Below, in pieces: positions 48,033 through 59,560 of a stretch of 64,000 nt of DNA. The translations under genes were made by a program, and so were the position numbers. The first letter of the stretch is position 1, and every line of letters starts with the position of its first letter. The notes beneath the pieces were generated by a model. The model had not been told where the DNA came from. It did no database searches and saw nothing but the letters and a program-made list of their open reading frames with translations. Source of the stretch: Rotaria sordida (taxonomy: Eukaryota; Rotifera; Eurotatoria; Philodinida; Philodinidae); assembly GCA_905250125.1 (NCBI GenBank), contig CAJNOL010000511.1, forward strand, positions 56,718 through 120,717. The letters run 5' to 3'.

Positions 48033-50300
48033 CTATTGAGATCTACATGTCTGAACACCATGATGTACACCTTCATCATCTGAATCTCCACCATCATATG
48101 CTTCACGTCGTTGACCATGTTTACTATCATGTGCTGATTTAGTTGTATGAAAATCAATCATAGATACTTCTTCGACATGTTCACCGTGTGGAATATCAAC
48201 ATGTGGTCGTTTTGGTAAAATCGATTCAAGTTGCTAAAAATCAAAATCAACAATTAAATATCAAAAATCATAGAAAAACTTTTAAACTAACCTTTAATTG
48301 TGCGTCCGTAAGAGACTTTTCTGATGGAAATTCGACGTCAAATTGAATAATTAAATCTCCAGTATCATGCGTTCTCATATTTATCATACCTTGTCCTTTT
48401 ACACATCGATATGTGTCTATAAAATTAAATTGTATATTTCAGTTGAAAACTTTTTAATTAATAATAATAATAAACTCTACCTGGTGCTATTGGATCATTT
48501 GGTGGATGTTGAATAACAATTTGTCTTCCATCTAAATGTGTAACAACTATTTGAAATCCACATAATGATTCAATTAATTTTATTTTATGTTTCATAATAA
48601 GATTATCTCCACTACGTTCAAATACTGCATGTGGTTCTTGTTGTAAAACAATAATAACATCTCCAGGTTCCATATTTGGTGCTTGATCACTTTCACCTGG
48701 AAAACGAAGTTGTTGTTCATGTTTACTACCTAAAGTAAATATTGAATTTGAAAGAAAACAAAACAAAAAAACAATCTGATTTTCTTATTTCTTTTATTTT
48801 TACCAGGTGATATAACAATTTCAAGTTTTTTCTTTTCATCAACTGTTTTTCTTCCATTACATGTTTTACAACGATCACGTTCGTTGATTATTTCACCTTC
48901 TCCATTACATTCTTTACAAACTTGTTGCATTCTTTGAATCATACCCGGACCTAATTGTCGTGTTATAAATTGAATACCTTGACCACGACATCCTGAACAT
49001 GATTGTTTGGCACCTTCACGTCCGCCATTACTAAATAATAATTTGCGAAAAAAGAAAAATAAAATTGATTGATATTTTTATTCTTCTTACCCATTACATG
49101 CTTTACAAATAATTTTACGAGATATTTCAAGTGGACGTGTATCTCCTTTATATAATTGTTCAAGTGTGACTCTATTTAATTCATTAAGATTAAATAAAAA
49201 CAAATAAATAATAAATTATTTACTTGAGTGGATGAGCAATATCATCACCTTTACGTCGTCGATTACGACCTCTTCCACCCATTGAACCACCAAAAAGACC
49301 ACCAAATCCACCAAAACCTTCAAATGGATCACTTTGACCAAAAAATTGTCCGAGAATATCAGCCATGCTGCCTGAATAACAAAAAATTCATTTTATATTT
49401 TATTTTAATAAAAAAATCTTATTTAATAAAGAAAAATAAAATGTTACAATAATATTCAACATTAATTGTTAATTCAATATTATATATAAATAATCAGACT
49501 CTATTTAATCTAAAATTTTGAAGAGAAATTTCTTTCTAAACATGATCTGGCGGGAAAGTCATCGATTTTCTATTAAAACTATTAATTATAAGACTTGCAA
49601 AGATGTTTTTCAGGAAAATTTTAACTTCTTGACAACGGAAAACATTTTCTATCATCAACAATCTTGTTTATATCTATTCTATTGAAAATTGGTTCAATTC
49701 TATTATTATCATCTCTATACAAATCATTGAACTTAATGCTCGAGTTTTTCGTGAATTCAACTTTGCAAACCTACATTCAACAGATCTAAGTACTTGAATC
49801 TGCATAAACTATAAATACAATTTATATAAATGATATTATTTTATGAAATACGAGATCTAGAAAGCACAATATATGATTCTAATATATTGAGACAAATTCA
49901 TCGAGATGTCATTGAGTACTTAGATTTGATTATATAATAATACTAACCTCCACTACCACCACCACCACCTTCTTTAAGACCTTCAAGACCATACATACTA
50001 TTAAAACAAAATAGTTAAAATCAATTATTTTAAATAAAAATAATTCTTACTCATAAATCTGTCTTTTACTTTCATCGGTTAAAACTTGATAAGCAAATGA
50101 AATTTCTTTAAATTTTTCAGCTGATTCAGGATTTTTATCTGGATGATGAGTTTTAGCAAGTTTATGATATGCCTATTACAAAATAAATTAATATAAAAAT
50201 TCTTTCGATTATATTTTTTCAATTAACAAACCTTTTTTATTTCTTGATCACTTGCAGTACGTGGAACACCAAGTAGATCATATAATTTACTGTCAGGCAT
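48033..50300 (-). CDS. DNAJA2: DnaJ/Hsp40 co-chaperone, type A (DNAJA2-like)
   Basis: Nine exons: 50232-50300, 50051-50172, 49948-49997, 49224-49371, 49091-49171, 48804-49030, 48481-48729, 48292-48416, 48033-48233; 423 residues (human DNAJA2 412). The J domain is N-terminal with HPDKNP. A Gly/Phe-rich linker follows ([11 protein letters not shown]). Four zinc-binding repeats come next: [24 protein letters not shown] and CKTCNGRK. After the substrate-binding domain, the tail [16 protein letters not shown] matches DNAJA2 rather than DNAJA1. The protein stimulates Hsp70 ATPase and delivers unfolded clients in the cytosol. It ends in CRSQ, a CaaX-type tetrapeptide where vertebrate DNAJA2 has CAHQ, so farnesylation is likely. 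Intron 3 is long (576 bp); the others are about 50-80 bp. Confidence 0.96.
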
Positions 50301-51018
50301 GATAAGTTTTTATAAATATCTACAAAATAGGTTTAAAAAAACAAAAAAAATCTTTCAACTTTCATCTGTAAGTTCAGTTTCTAAAGAAATAAATTTTTCA
50401 ATAATGTAAAAGAAAAAAAAGTATATGTCAGTTCATAATCTAAAATAAGAATTAACAAAATGAGTCAGCAAAAATACGAATGTTGCAAATAAACTGCCGA
50501 CGGCACAGAAAATAGAAAAAAAGGAATAATATCCAAAGTGTAGGCGACGTAAATTTTGTAGTTTGCGGACGGTAGGAAGAAAACATATGGGAGTATGGTA
50601 AAATACGGATTCGATAATCAAATTAATTTGATCAGAAAATTTCTTTTTAAAAAATATATATTTAAAAAATCTAATTTAATTAATTTGATAAATTTGACAA
50701 TTATGCGTCACTATAGAGAGGTCAAAGTAAAAATTCAATGGAACATATTCAACCAATAAAATTTGATCTACTTGTTGCCATGAGTGATAATATCTTATGA
50801 AATTCTATAGTGTTTCGAGTAGCAGCAAGTGAACTATATACATGCTGCTTTCTTTTCTGAATATTATGTATATCACGTAGATATTGTTTCTAAGATTGTC
50901 ACATGTTTTGTTTTTCCTAAAGAAAAAAATACGAAATGAAAATGTATTCTGACTTTATTAGACTATTTTATCAAGTAGTTCGATTTTGCTTTTCTAATCG
51001 GATTTTAACGATTTCATA
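50301..51018. other. 5' flank of DNAJA2
   Basis: About 700 bp upstream of the minus-strand DNAJA2 gene, which should hold its promoter. An ORF at 50433-50621 (-) is short and without domains. No perfect heat-shock-element array (nGAAnnTTCnnGAAn) was seen by eye. Confidence 0.4.
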
Positions 51019-51885
51019 TTTCGGCTTGTCCGCGTAACGCGACACTTCGCCGATCAAGTTTTGAAAAAAATTTTTTTCGAGTTGGACAGATCTCATTGGA
51101 CTATTAGATGCAGTTTTTTACGCTGATTACGAATTTGACATTGAGTTAGCATAAAAATCAGATTTTGATATCAAAAATCGGATTCTAAAGTTTTCAAAAA
51201 CCGTATTTTGGATTTTTTAACCCAAGAAATTTTTTCAACAAGGGCTAAGGGACATACCATTCGATGCAGAATTAAATTCTCTACAAAATGGTCTATTTAG
51301 TTTTGACTTTGGTAGCTTAGAATAGATTGAAAGCTTCGGTAAAGTTTCCAACTTCCTACCCAGTTTATAAGTTCTCAGATCGATGTATCAATCTCATTTT
51401 TGCAGAGGAGATTGTCTACTTATAAAACAGTAACAATTATAAAAATCAAGTAATTCCGAGTACACTAAGTGCCTCAAAATTGGCCAACAAAAAACTGTGT
51501 AACAGCGTTACGTTTGTTTTTTGCATTTTTTATTTGAACAAAATGTTTTAGAGAAAATCTTTTTTACTGCCTGAAAGTCTATTCAATGCTCTACAAAAGT
51601 GATTCTTGGAGCATTACATTTGAAGAAATGATTTCGCAAGAAATTAGAGTTTTCTCAGTGTCACTGGAAAAAAAGGGTCCTTTTATGTAACAGCGTTACG
51701 CCATGATAAAACATTTCTAGATGCCTGAGACTTCAATCAAAAAAGGTCATTTTTATATGATAAATGAAGTTCGATAAGCTGCATCGAATGACGTTTGAAC
51801 GAACTTCCTAGCTCTTAAACTTTTCGAGAAAGTTGGAGAAGAGTATATCAAAAACATAACAGCGTTACGTTTGGACAAGCCGATT
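51019..51885. mobile_element. TIR element with reiterated GTAACGCTGTTA motif (G)
   Basis: Ends TCGGCTTGTCCGCGTAACGC and, on the other strand, TCGGCTTGTCCAAACGTAAC, flanked by TA (51017-51018 and 51886-51887). The string TAACAGCGTTACG occurs three times in the same orientation, near 51502, 51692 and 51857, and a partial inverse lies in the left end. Such repeats near element ends often serve as transposase binding sites. The arms outside the termini pair poorly, so this is not a simple palindrome. No ORF is conserved. It may be the shell of a larger Tc/mariner-like element. Confidence 0.7.
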
Positions 51886-52419
51886 TACAAAAAGGTCTAA
51901 AATATATTTTTTGATTATGATCATTTATCTGTATTTTTTACTAAGTAAAAAGACGAACTATTAACTTTTATTGTTTCTTTACCAATATCCACACCAAAAT
52001 AAAAGACAGGTAGATGTAAGCTCAATAACTCGACAATGGCAATAGCTATCGGCTTGTAGTTTTCACCAATCGAAAGAGTAGAACTTCGGACGTCTTTTTT
52101 TCTGATACTGTATGAGGGAAAATTATTTTGAAATTCATCATTTTCGCAAAACTTTCAAAAACATGCATGAAAATAGTGTTCCGTTGGAAGAAAATTTATT
52201 AAAAATCAATGAAAGTCTATATAATTTAACAGAATAGATACGTAAATTTGTTTGCTTAACATTGACATATGAGAAGATAATCACCTGAATCGTGCTTGGA
52301 ATTATAAATCTGAAGCACATGTCAAAATCAAAGTTTTCTGAAAATAGAAAACTGCTTCCATGTATTTTTTGAAAGTTTTGCAAAAGATAATGGATTTTAA
52401 AATCATGTTGTCTTTTATA
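51886..52419. other. Spacer with a possible small inverted repeat
   Basis: Strings near 52137-52170 (TTCGCAAAACTTTCAAAAA) and 52365-52392 (TTTTTGAAAGTTTTGCAAAA) are inverted relative to one another, about 230 bp apart. This may be another small terminal-inverted-repeat element; the ORF between them (52138-52470) shows no domain. Confidence 0.4.
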
Positions 52420-52805
52420 TTGGATGGCGCAAAATAAAATGGCCACTTTTGTCCTATGTTTTTGAGGCACTTGTCAGTGATTCAAGGTGTTGATGCTGGA
52501 CTCATTTGATAGAGAATTTTCTGCTCTACAAAATTCATCGTTTGCTTTTATTACATATTATTATTTCATTATTTTAAAAAAAATAGTGCAGAATAAGGAC
52601 AGGTAAAAAGTGAAACTGCGATTTCGTATCAAAATTTCTGTGCACAAGTTAATTAACGCGTTCGGATAACGTGAGACGTTGAAAAAGAAAACAGTGAAAG
52701 TACAGTATCTAAATGATGCAGAGGTTTTGTAGAACAGAAAATTTTCTATCTTCTATAGTCAGAACGAAATTTTCGAACCACACTGGATATAGATAAAAAT
52801 AGGTA

Positions 52806-53678
52806 CAGTAATCGCCATAAGTGGCCGCGATTGAAAAAACGAGGAAGACAAAGGAGTTATTTGGTTATATTTTAATTATGAAATGTACATTATATGTGCA
52901 TCATCCGCATAATTAATATAATGGCTTTTTCTTTGAATTAACAATGCTACTCTATTTTCCATAGAATTGCCTAATTTTTCAGCAAATTTAATAGCTAAGT
53001 TTCTACATTCTTTTTTTCTATGCTTTCAATGAAATTATTGATCGATATATACGGTTCTTTTTTTGTTCTGAGCTTCACTACTGCCCAGACATTTTCACTT
53101 GGGTTACAGTCTTTGAGTTTTATATTCTGCTGGGATCTTTTTTAAAATATCGTCACTTCTTAGCAATGTTTTCGAGGTCGGTCTTATTGAATGTACACCA
53201 GTTTCTTTAAATCTTCTTCTTAATGTGGTTTTACTAATTTTTATATCTTTCTGTGATAACCTAAACGCAATTTGACCAACAGATTCGATTGAATGTTGAG
53301 CTACCATGGATTGAATTGTTGCGTATTGTTTTTCCGGTATAGACCGGATTTTTGTGCAACTTATATGTCACCAGCTATTTCATACCTTCTAACCCTACAT
53401 TTTACAATTACTTACTGATTCGTATAGATACTGTGAAATATCACCATTTGACATATGTGGGGAATAGCTTTGCCTTTATAGAAAGATAATTTCTCGTCTT
53501 TTCTTTAAAAAAAGGTTAATTTTCTATTGAGTTATAAATTGATAACAGAATGAATACAAATGTTCCTATTTATATCGGATGATAAGCCCGACTAGCCCGT
53601 TCAAACAAAGCAAAAAGATAAAATAAAAGTCATTGTTGAACAAGAAAAAGAGGTCGCGGCCACTTATGGCGAGTACTG
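52806..53678. mobile_element. Nested Tc1-like transposon, internally deleted
   Basis: Ends CAGTAATCGCCATAAGTGGC and, on the other strand, CAGTACTCGCCATAAGTGGC, flanked by TA (52804-52805 and 53679-53680). The CAGT start and TA target are typical of Tc1. At 873 bp it is shorter than complete Tc1 elements (about 1.3-1.6 kb). It encloses remnants of a minus-strand transposase gene. Confidence 0.88.
52905..53400 (-). pseudogene. Tc1-type transposase remnant
   Basis: An open segment at 53104-53307 encodes a helix-turn-helix region (SVGQIAFRLSQKDIKISKTT, then LRRRFKETGVHSIRP), as in the N-terminal paired-like domain of Tc1 transposases. Directly after it, in another frame, comes DCNPSENVWA, the counterpart of the D-xNPxENxW block near the second catalytic Asp of the DDE domain, and then a frame broken by stops. 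The intervening catalytic part is deleted, so no active transposase can be made. Confidence 0.8.
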
Positions 53679-54072
53679 TATATGAATAAATCCATCATTT
53701 TAAGACCATCTACTCTTGGTAGCAAAATGTTAGAAAAAATTTTATTTCTCAATATGGACTAATCAAATGAAGACGAGTTCTTTACACAATGTACCTGTGA
53801 TGAATAGGTATCAGAAGCATTATTGAATGATCGATTAGGTCGAATATAAATGAAATTATCATCTGTTCTTCTCATCGCAGTTTTACTTTTTATCTGTCCT
53901 TATTCTGCACAATTTTTTTTAAATGATGAAATAATATGTAACGAAAGCAAACGATAGATTTTGTAGAGCAGAAAATTCTCTATCGAATGAGCCTAGAATC
54001 AACTCCTTGAATCACTGAGAAGCGCTTCAAAAACACAGGACAAAAGTGACCATTTTATTTTGTGCCATCCGT

Positions 54073-54658
54073 TAATATCAGGCAAGAAGACATTCGAAGT
54101 TCTACTCTTTTGATAGCTGTTGCCTTCATCGAATTATTGAACTTATACTTGCCGTGGATGTTAGTTAATTTGATAAATTTTATTTTTTTGTACGCTTCGA
54201 CAGTGCACAAAACCATTTTTCTTTTCAAATTTTCCTTAGTAAAAATTGCATGCAAACCTGTTGAAATGCATAGGATACAAAAAAGAACGATTCTTTGTAG
54301 ATATTCACAAGCAAAAGTCTTATAGGTTTATACAAAAAATTTAATTCATATGTCAATAAAAAAAAAAAAATATTGACTTTTTGATTTATTTGAATTTGTG
54401 AAAAGTTGTTAAGATATATTTGACTGAATCCTATGTAAATGAATCAATCTAATCTATTAAAATACTTATTTTTATATGCAGACGAAATTTTTCATCTCAT
54501 ATCAATCAAGAAAATACGAATTGAAAATAATTAAATATCAATTGCATGAAGATTAAATTCTTAGATTATCATACTATTCTAAAATCAAAATAATGATAAA
54601 TAATATATGCGATCGAAGCAAATAGATAATGTTTGTTTTCACAAAATTTAAACAATAA
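54073..54658. other. Spacer downstream of the neurensin-like gene
   Basis: AT-rich sequence. The overlapping ORFs at 54055-54255 (-) and 54062-54325 (+) show no recognisable domain. The 3' UTR of the minus-strand neurensin-like gene should lie at the upper end. Confidence 0.45.
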
Positions 54659-55640
54659 TTAAGATGATGATATAGGCACAATTCCTTCTATTGTTAATCT
54701 TGATTCATCTTTATGATAATTTGGTTGAATTAGTTTTGATATACTTCCTACAGGTAAAACTGTTTCATCACTTGATAATTCCATTCTCAACTATATAATA
54801 ATAAAAAGACAAATTCATTTTTACAAACAAAAAGAGATTCATTTGTTTATACCTGTAATGGATCTGTTTCATCATTTGAATCTCCACTAGTAGCACACCA
54901 CATATGACAAAATGTAGGCACTATAAGTGATAAAGTAAATAAAGCACCACCAGCTACAACTAAACATATTCCAAACAAATGACTTTTATCTAAATTTTTA
55001 TTATAAGCAATTGCTTGTCGATCGATAATAATAACTTGAGAATCACTAGATGATAATTGAGAATCAACATTAATTTGTTTTCGTGGAAGAAAAAAACTAA
55101 TTAAGAGTAGAGAAAAACCAAAGAGAACCAAAAATGAACCAAACCAAAGAGGTAACTTCCACCAATGACTCGAAAATTTCGGATGATGAGATGAAATTAG
55201 ATATCTAAATTAATAACAATCATAAAAAAAAATCAATAGAAATATTTTTCAAGTAGTCTCAAACAGTATTCATTGGTTTATCTAAATAATCTTATTAATG
55301 AACCAATCATTAAATTCTACGGTTGATTAGTTTTATTTTGAATTATATTTATCAAGCAAAACGTGTTTACTATATTATTATCAGACCTTAATGATCATTT
55401 AGAAATTCAATATCTATAAGAGAAAAAAACTATATGTGATCATGGATACTGAAGAATATTTATGATAAAATATTTTGCTTTCAAAAAATCATTTTCTCCG
55501 GTTCAATAAAGTGACAAATGCCTAGACACCTACCGTTGTTGAACGTTTTCACGTTGTTCACCATGATTTTGTCGATCATAGAAATTATTCAAATAAGATT
55601 TAACACCAAAATGACGCATACATCCAACTTCAGTTTCCAT
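54659..55640 (-). CDS. NRSN: Neurensin-like vesicle membrane protein
   Basis: Three exons: 55534-55640, 54853-55204 and 54659-54790; 196 residues (human NRSN1 195). The N-terminal FGVKSYLNNFYDR matches the neurensin YGVRSYLHQFYED block. WWKLPLWFGSFLVLFGFSLL begins the first membrane segment. VIIIDRQAIAYNKNLD corresponds to VVVDTHAVQFNSALD, and LFGICLVVAGGALFTLSLIV is the second membrane segment. Neurensins are small two-pass proteins of vesicles in neuronal cell bodies and neurites, implicated in neurite outgrowth. All three splice junctions keep the frame. The family is mostly known from vertebrates, so a rotifer member is of interest. Assignment rests on two membrane segments plus two conserved blocks; NRSN1 versus NRSN2 cannot be decided. 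Confidence 0.82.
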
Positions 55641-57589
55641 AATTATTTATTGAACTTTGTTTCTTTTATCTTTCGTCAAGTGTTTGTGATTATTCTTTCT
55701 ATTGCGATACGTGATATTGATAGGTTATATCTTTCAAGCTGACAAATAAATGAAAAAAAAGAATATTTTTTCTCACTCTGCGAGAGTTCATGAACGCATA
55801 TAGAGAAATAAAGAGACAAGAAAAAAAAAGGTCGTAGTATTTTCTGTGTTACATAGTTCTTTGTCGTCTATATTTTTCTCCGTTGAATAATGCTTTAGCC
55901 TATGCATGTGTGCAGTAATCTCGATCTACTTGTTTTATTTTTTTTTTGCATATTTGTTAGAATGCAAAAGAATGAACGAGAAAAAAAAAGCATTTACTTC
56001 GTATATATAACAACCCTTATGCCTTTCTATCAATCAACACAACTGATAGCTTTCTTTTTGTTAGTGATGACACGATGAGTAGATAGATGAAGATATTTGC
56101 TAAAAGACATATTTCATGACAATTTATTCAAATATAGAAAATCTCCTATAAAGCATGCATATTCTTCTTATCTTTCATAGAATTGTTTCGTGATGAGAGT
56201 TTACAGAGTGTCGGTTGTTATATTATTGCTCAGAAACTGATATGTACGCATTGTAGCAACAAAACTCGTCAAAATGAATAAAATGATGATGTTATTTTTA
56301 AAGAATATTGCATGCTCGATTAATCGGTAACATATATCTGAATAAGAAAAATTCGATGTTTAACTGTAATTGTTGTTTTCAAAGTACAAGTCATATTAAT
56401 GAAAATTAACAAATTGTAGATTCAGATGTAGAAAACAGTATTATTCTGTTGTTTTGAAGCACATAATAATGTTAACTCGTCATTATTTAACAAAATATAA
56501 CTCAAAATACCAAGTAGTTTTGTTCTTCAATGATACCCTCAAGAGAAAATAAGTTAAATATATTTTGCAGTTTCTCTTACTATTCAAACTTCATTAACAT
56601 CAAGGGTGTGCATGTGGTTGTAGATGTTAGTGAAAGGATGGCCTGCACATACACTCAATCCCTGTTCGCAATACAGATTTTACAATATTTTGATGATACT
56701 GATAAACATAATTCATTATTCTTATTAATAATCATAGAATGTAAAACTTCGATAATTACAATAACTTTTTTTTTTCATTCTAACCATCAATATGAAAATA
56801 TAATATTTACATGTAATAAAGTAACTTGTAGAAAATTATATCAAGAATTTTTTTAATCATTTGTTTGCCATAGTTTAAAACGATTCAATAATCGGTGAAT
56901 TTCTTCATAACAAATCGTTCGTAGCTATTCGAAAAATTTTAATAATCGTGGAAACGAATGTGTTATAGATCATTTTATAATTTATTCTGACATTACAATT
57001 GACTCTCTTGCTTTCGTGTCGTATATCAAAACAAATGTTTATAAAGTTACGATAAAAGATTTAAATGATTTGAAATTCATAATAACTATAGAAATTCGAG
57101 TAGATATAAAAAAAAACCGGGTACATATTGTTGATGACATTTAAAAAAAGCCTAACTTTTAAACTATAACCGAAAGTATAACATTTTCTATACTGTTGAT
57201 GAAGTTGATCTTTACAAATCAAAAGCTATTAGTCTTCAATTTGAAATAGAAAAAAAAATTTTTTTTGCTTAAGTTTGATCATTAGCCGAATTATTTGTAT
57301 TTATTAAATGATCGAGATTTTTGAAATATCCTGCCGATATATATATATATATTTAAAAATGTGATAGTCATAATCAAACATGAAGCAGTCTGATATTGGT
57401 CGTCATAGTCTGCTCAATGAAATATTGATTATCATGTCAAAGAAACTTGATAATATTTAGGTTCTCTTTCTTTTATTTGGAATCAATAATAAATGACATA
57501 ATATTTTAGTACAAGACGATGTACTTACTAACATTCTCAATTTTTTAAAGTACAACATCAATTACTAATGACTTCTATATTGTTTCAAA
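55641..57589. other. Intergenic region upstream of the neurensin-like gene
   Basis: AT-rich. An ORF at 56530-56856 (+) contains a stretch with good protein composition (around HVVVDVSERMACTYTQSLFA) but no family I can name; it may be an exon or a decayed gene piece. A (TA)n run sits near 57337-57352. No RNA gene or palindromic element was recognised. Confidence 0.45.
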
Positions 57590-59560
57590 GGTATCACTAT
57601 ATCAAAAGAAACTCATTCTCGAAACAATACCTGTAGAATGTATTCTCCTTGTTAGTGATTATCCAAATTTGACTTATCTTGAATTGTTCGATATCAAACA
57701 AGAGATAGTATTCTGTTATTTTACAGATAAGTATTTAACATACTCTTAGTCATTAAAAATCAAATATGCAAAATCATTGAACGACATTTATTTTTTCTTT
57801 GATAACTCAATCTTTCGATATATTTTTTAAATATCAGATAACTGGTCGTATTCTTCATAACAATAACAAATATACCAAATGTTAGCATTGTTAAACACTC
57901 GTATTAGATTGTGGATTTTCATATATCATGATTTTCTTCGAAAATCTAAAGCATTTGGCAATTGTTGCATCAACTGTTAATGAATATCCATCCTTGTCAT
58001 TTCATAATCTACCATTGCATACTTGGTTCTCTTCTACTATTACTGTATTATGTATTAATGTTGTTTAAAGTTAAGAAAAAATATCGACGATAAAATCATG
58101 TTCATATTTCATGTGAATGTACCAGATGATAAGTAGAAGCCTGAATAGAGGATAATAGTTTTGATCATTGTAAAACAATTAGAAATAGATACCTGTTCTT
58201 GTTTGCCTATTATTCAAATTTTCTTTTTATTATAATTAATTATTAACTACGCACTAAAATAAGTTAAACAAATAATTGCAAAAAAATGGCTTTTTCGATT
58301 GTCGCAATAAACAATACAAAAGATTGTCTATTTGTTTCTCAATAATTAATTTTTGACTTTTTATTGAATACAGAATGCATGCCATTTTCTGTAAATTACC
58401 AAGCAACAACAGCAGAATTTACCAACATTATATATGAATTTCTCATTCGCTCATAACACCTCTGGTATGATCGTCATTTGAAGAGATTGTAGGATATCAT
58501 ATAGAACTCCCTAGATTGAAAAATACACAAGGATAAAAGATGATATGGTCAAAACAAATTATACTGCTTTAGATCGTATTGATGACAATATTTCTAAGAA
58601 GAAATTTTTCTCTGTTAATTAGAATGTTTGCATAATAATTATAGTTTTACTCTAGAAATAAGACCTATTCTATTTAACAATATTAAGAATATTTCATGAA
58701 GATTCAGAATTCTAACTCAAGTTTACGATTTTAAAGTCTCTTCAAATCTTGTGAAATTCTTAAGATGATCATTTTCGTCTTGAATTGAACGTCCAAATAT
58801 CTAAATTACTATTTCTAATGTGTAAAAAGTTTCAAATTGTTGACTATTAGCTTTTACGATCAATTTCTTACATAAACTTTTTATCTTAGCTAAGCTCATA
58901 AATATGTATTCTAAAGACATTTTTGTATTTTTGTAATAGGATGATCTACATAATTTGAAATATTTCACATTAACAGGTTAAAATGTCACTCATCATTATA
59001 ATGAGTTAATTGTGCTACTTCTTGATTATATCTGACATCTCGAAAAGCTAACTTTGTATCTTCGTATTCTTACGCAAAATCTATGCGTCGTCGATGGCAC
59101 ATATCTTCAGACTGAAATTCTTGTTTATATGTCTCAACTTCGTATATTCATCGTTTAGTTTCTCATATATTTATTAATGATATTCAATGAACGTTTGCCA
59201 ACATGAACATATAGACAAACGGTTTATATCATAGATTATGTCAAGGCCTCTAAAGCCATATTTCATGTATGTTGGCTTTCATTTACTTTTACTCATCTGG
59301 AAAAGGTCACGAATCAATTTCCAACTATTATATTTAATACCATAATTCATTTGTACGCCTACAATATGACTCCAACGAAGTACGAATTCTTTGTGCAAGT
59401 AGATCGGACTTTTCTAATGCTTTAGTGTTTTTCTATGATGAATGCTATGATGCATTCAAGGGATCCTTATCAATGGGAATTTGACGAGAATCCATTCTAG
59501 TCGAAACATAAACACGTCGACCTTGTCCGACTGAGTTAAACGTTACTTAGAATCAATTAA
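57590..59560 (+). pseudogene. Decayed F-box/LRR-like gene of a bdelloid-type family
   Basis: Scattered plus-strand segments resemble, in order, a large family of bdelloid F-box/leucine-rich proteins that I know from memory only. About 57605-57750 reads LVSDYPNLTYLELFDIKQEI before a stop. About 57935-58065 reads ENLKHLAIVASTVNEYPSLS and FHNLPLHTWFSSTITVLCIN. About 59280-59425 reads FTHLEKVTNQFPTIIFNTII and YNMTPTKYEFFVQVDRTF. The order fits one gene, but the segments lie in different frames separated by stops and indels, so it is not functional. The F-box itself was not located. Confidence 0.55.

Larger units (their letters stand above)
52420..54072. mobile_element. Long-TIR element H, host of a nested Tc1 element
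   Basis: Inverted arms of about 200 bp: 52420-52625 and about 53870-54072. Ends read GGATGGCGCAAAATAAAATG and, on the other strand, GGATGGCACAAAATAAAATG, followed by xGxCACTTTTGTCCT. TA lies just outside each end. Inner matches include TGCAGAATAAGGACAG and TAGAGAATTTTCTGCTCTAC. Between the arms sits a Tc1-like element at 52806-53678. Without it, element H would be about 780 bp. Confidence 0.8.

Noticed and set aside
56530..56856. 108-codon plus-strand ORF
   Set aside because: Part of it looks protein-like, but I could not assign a family or find partner exons, so it is only mentioned in the intergenic entry.
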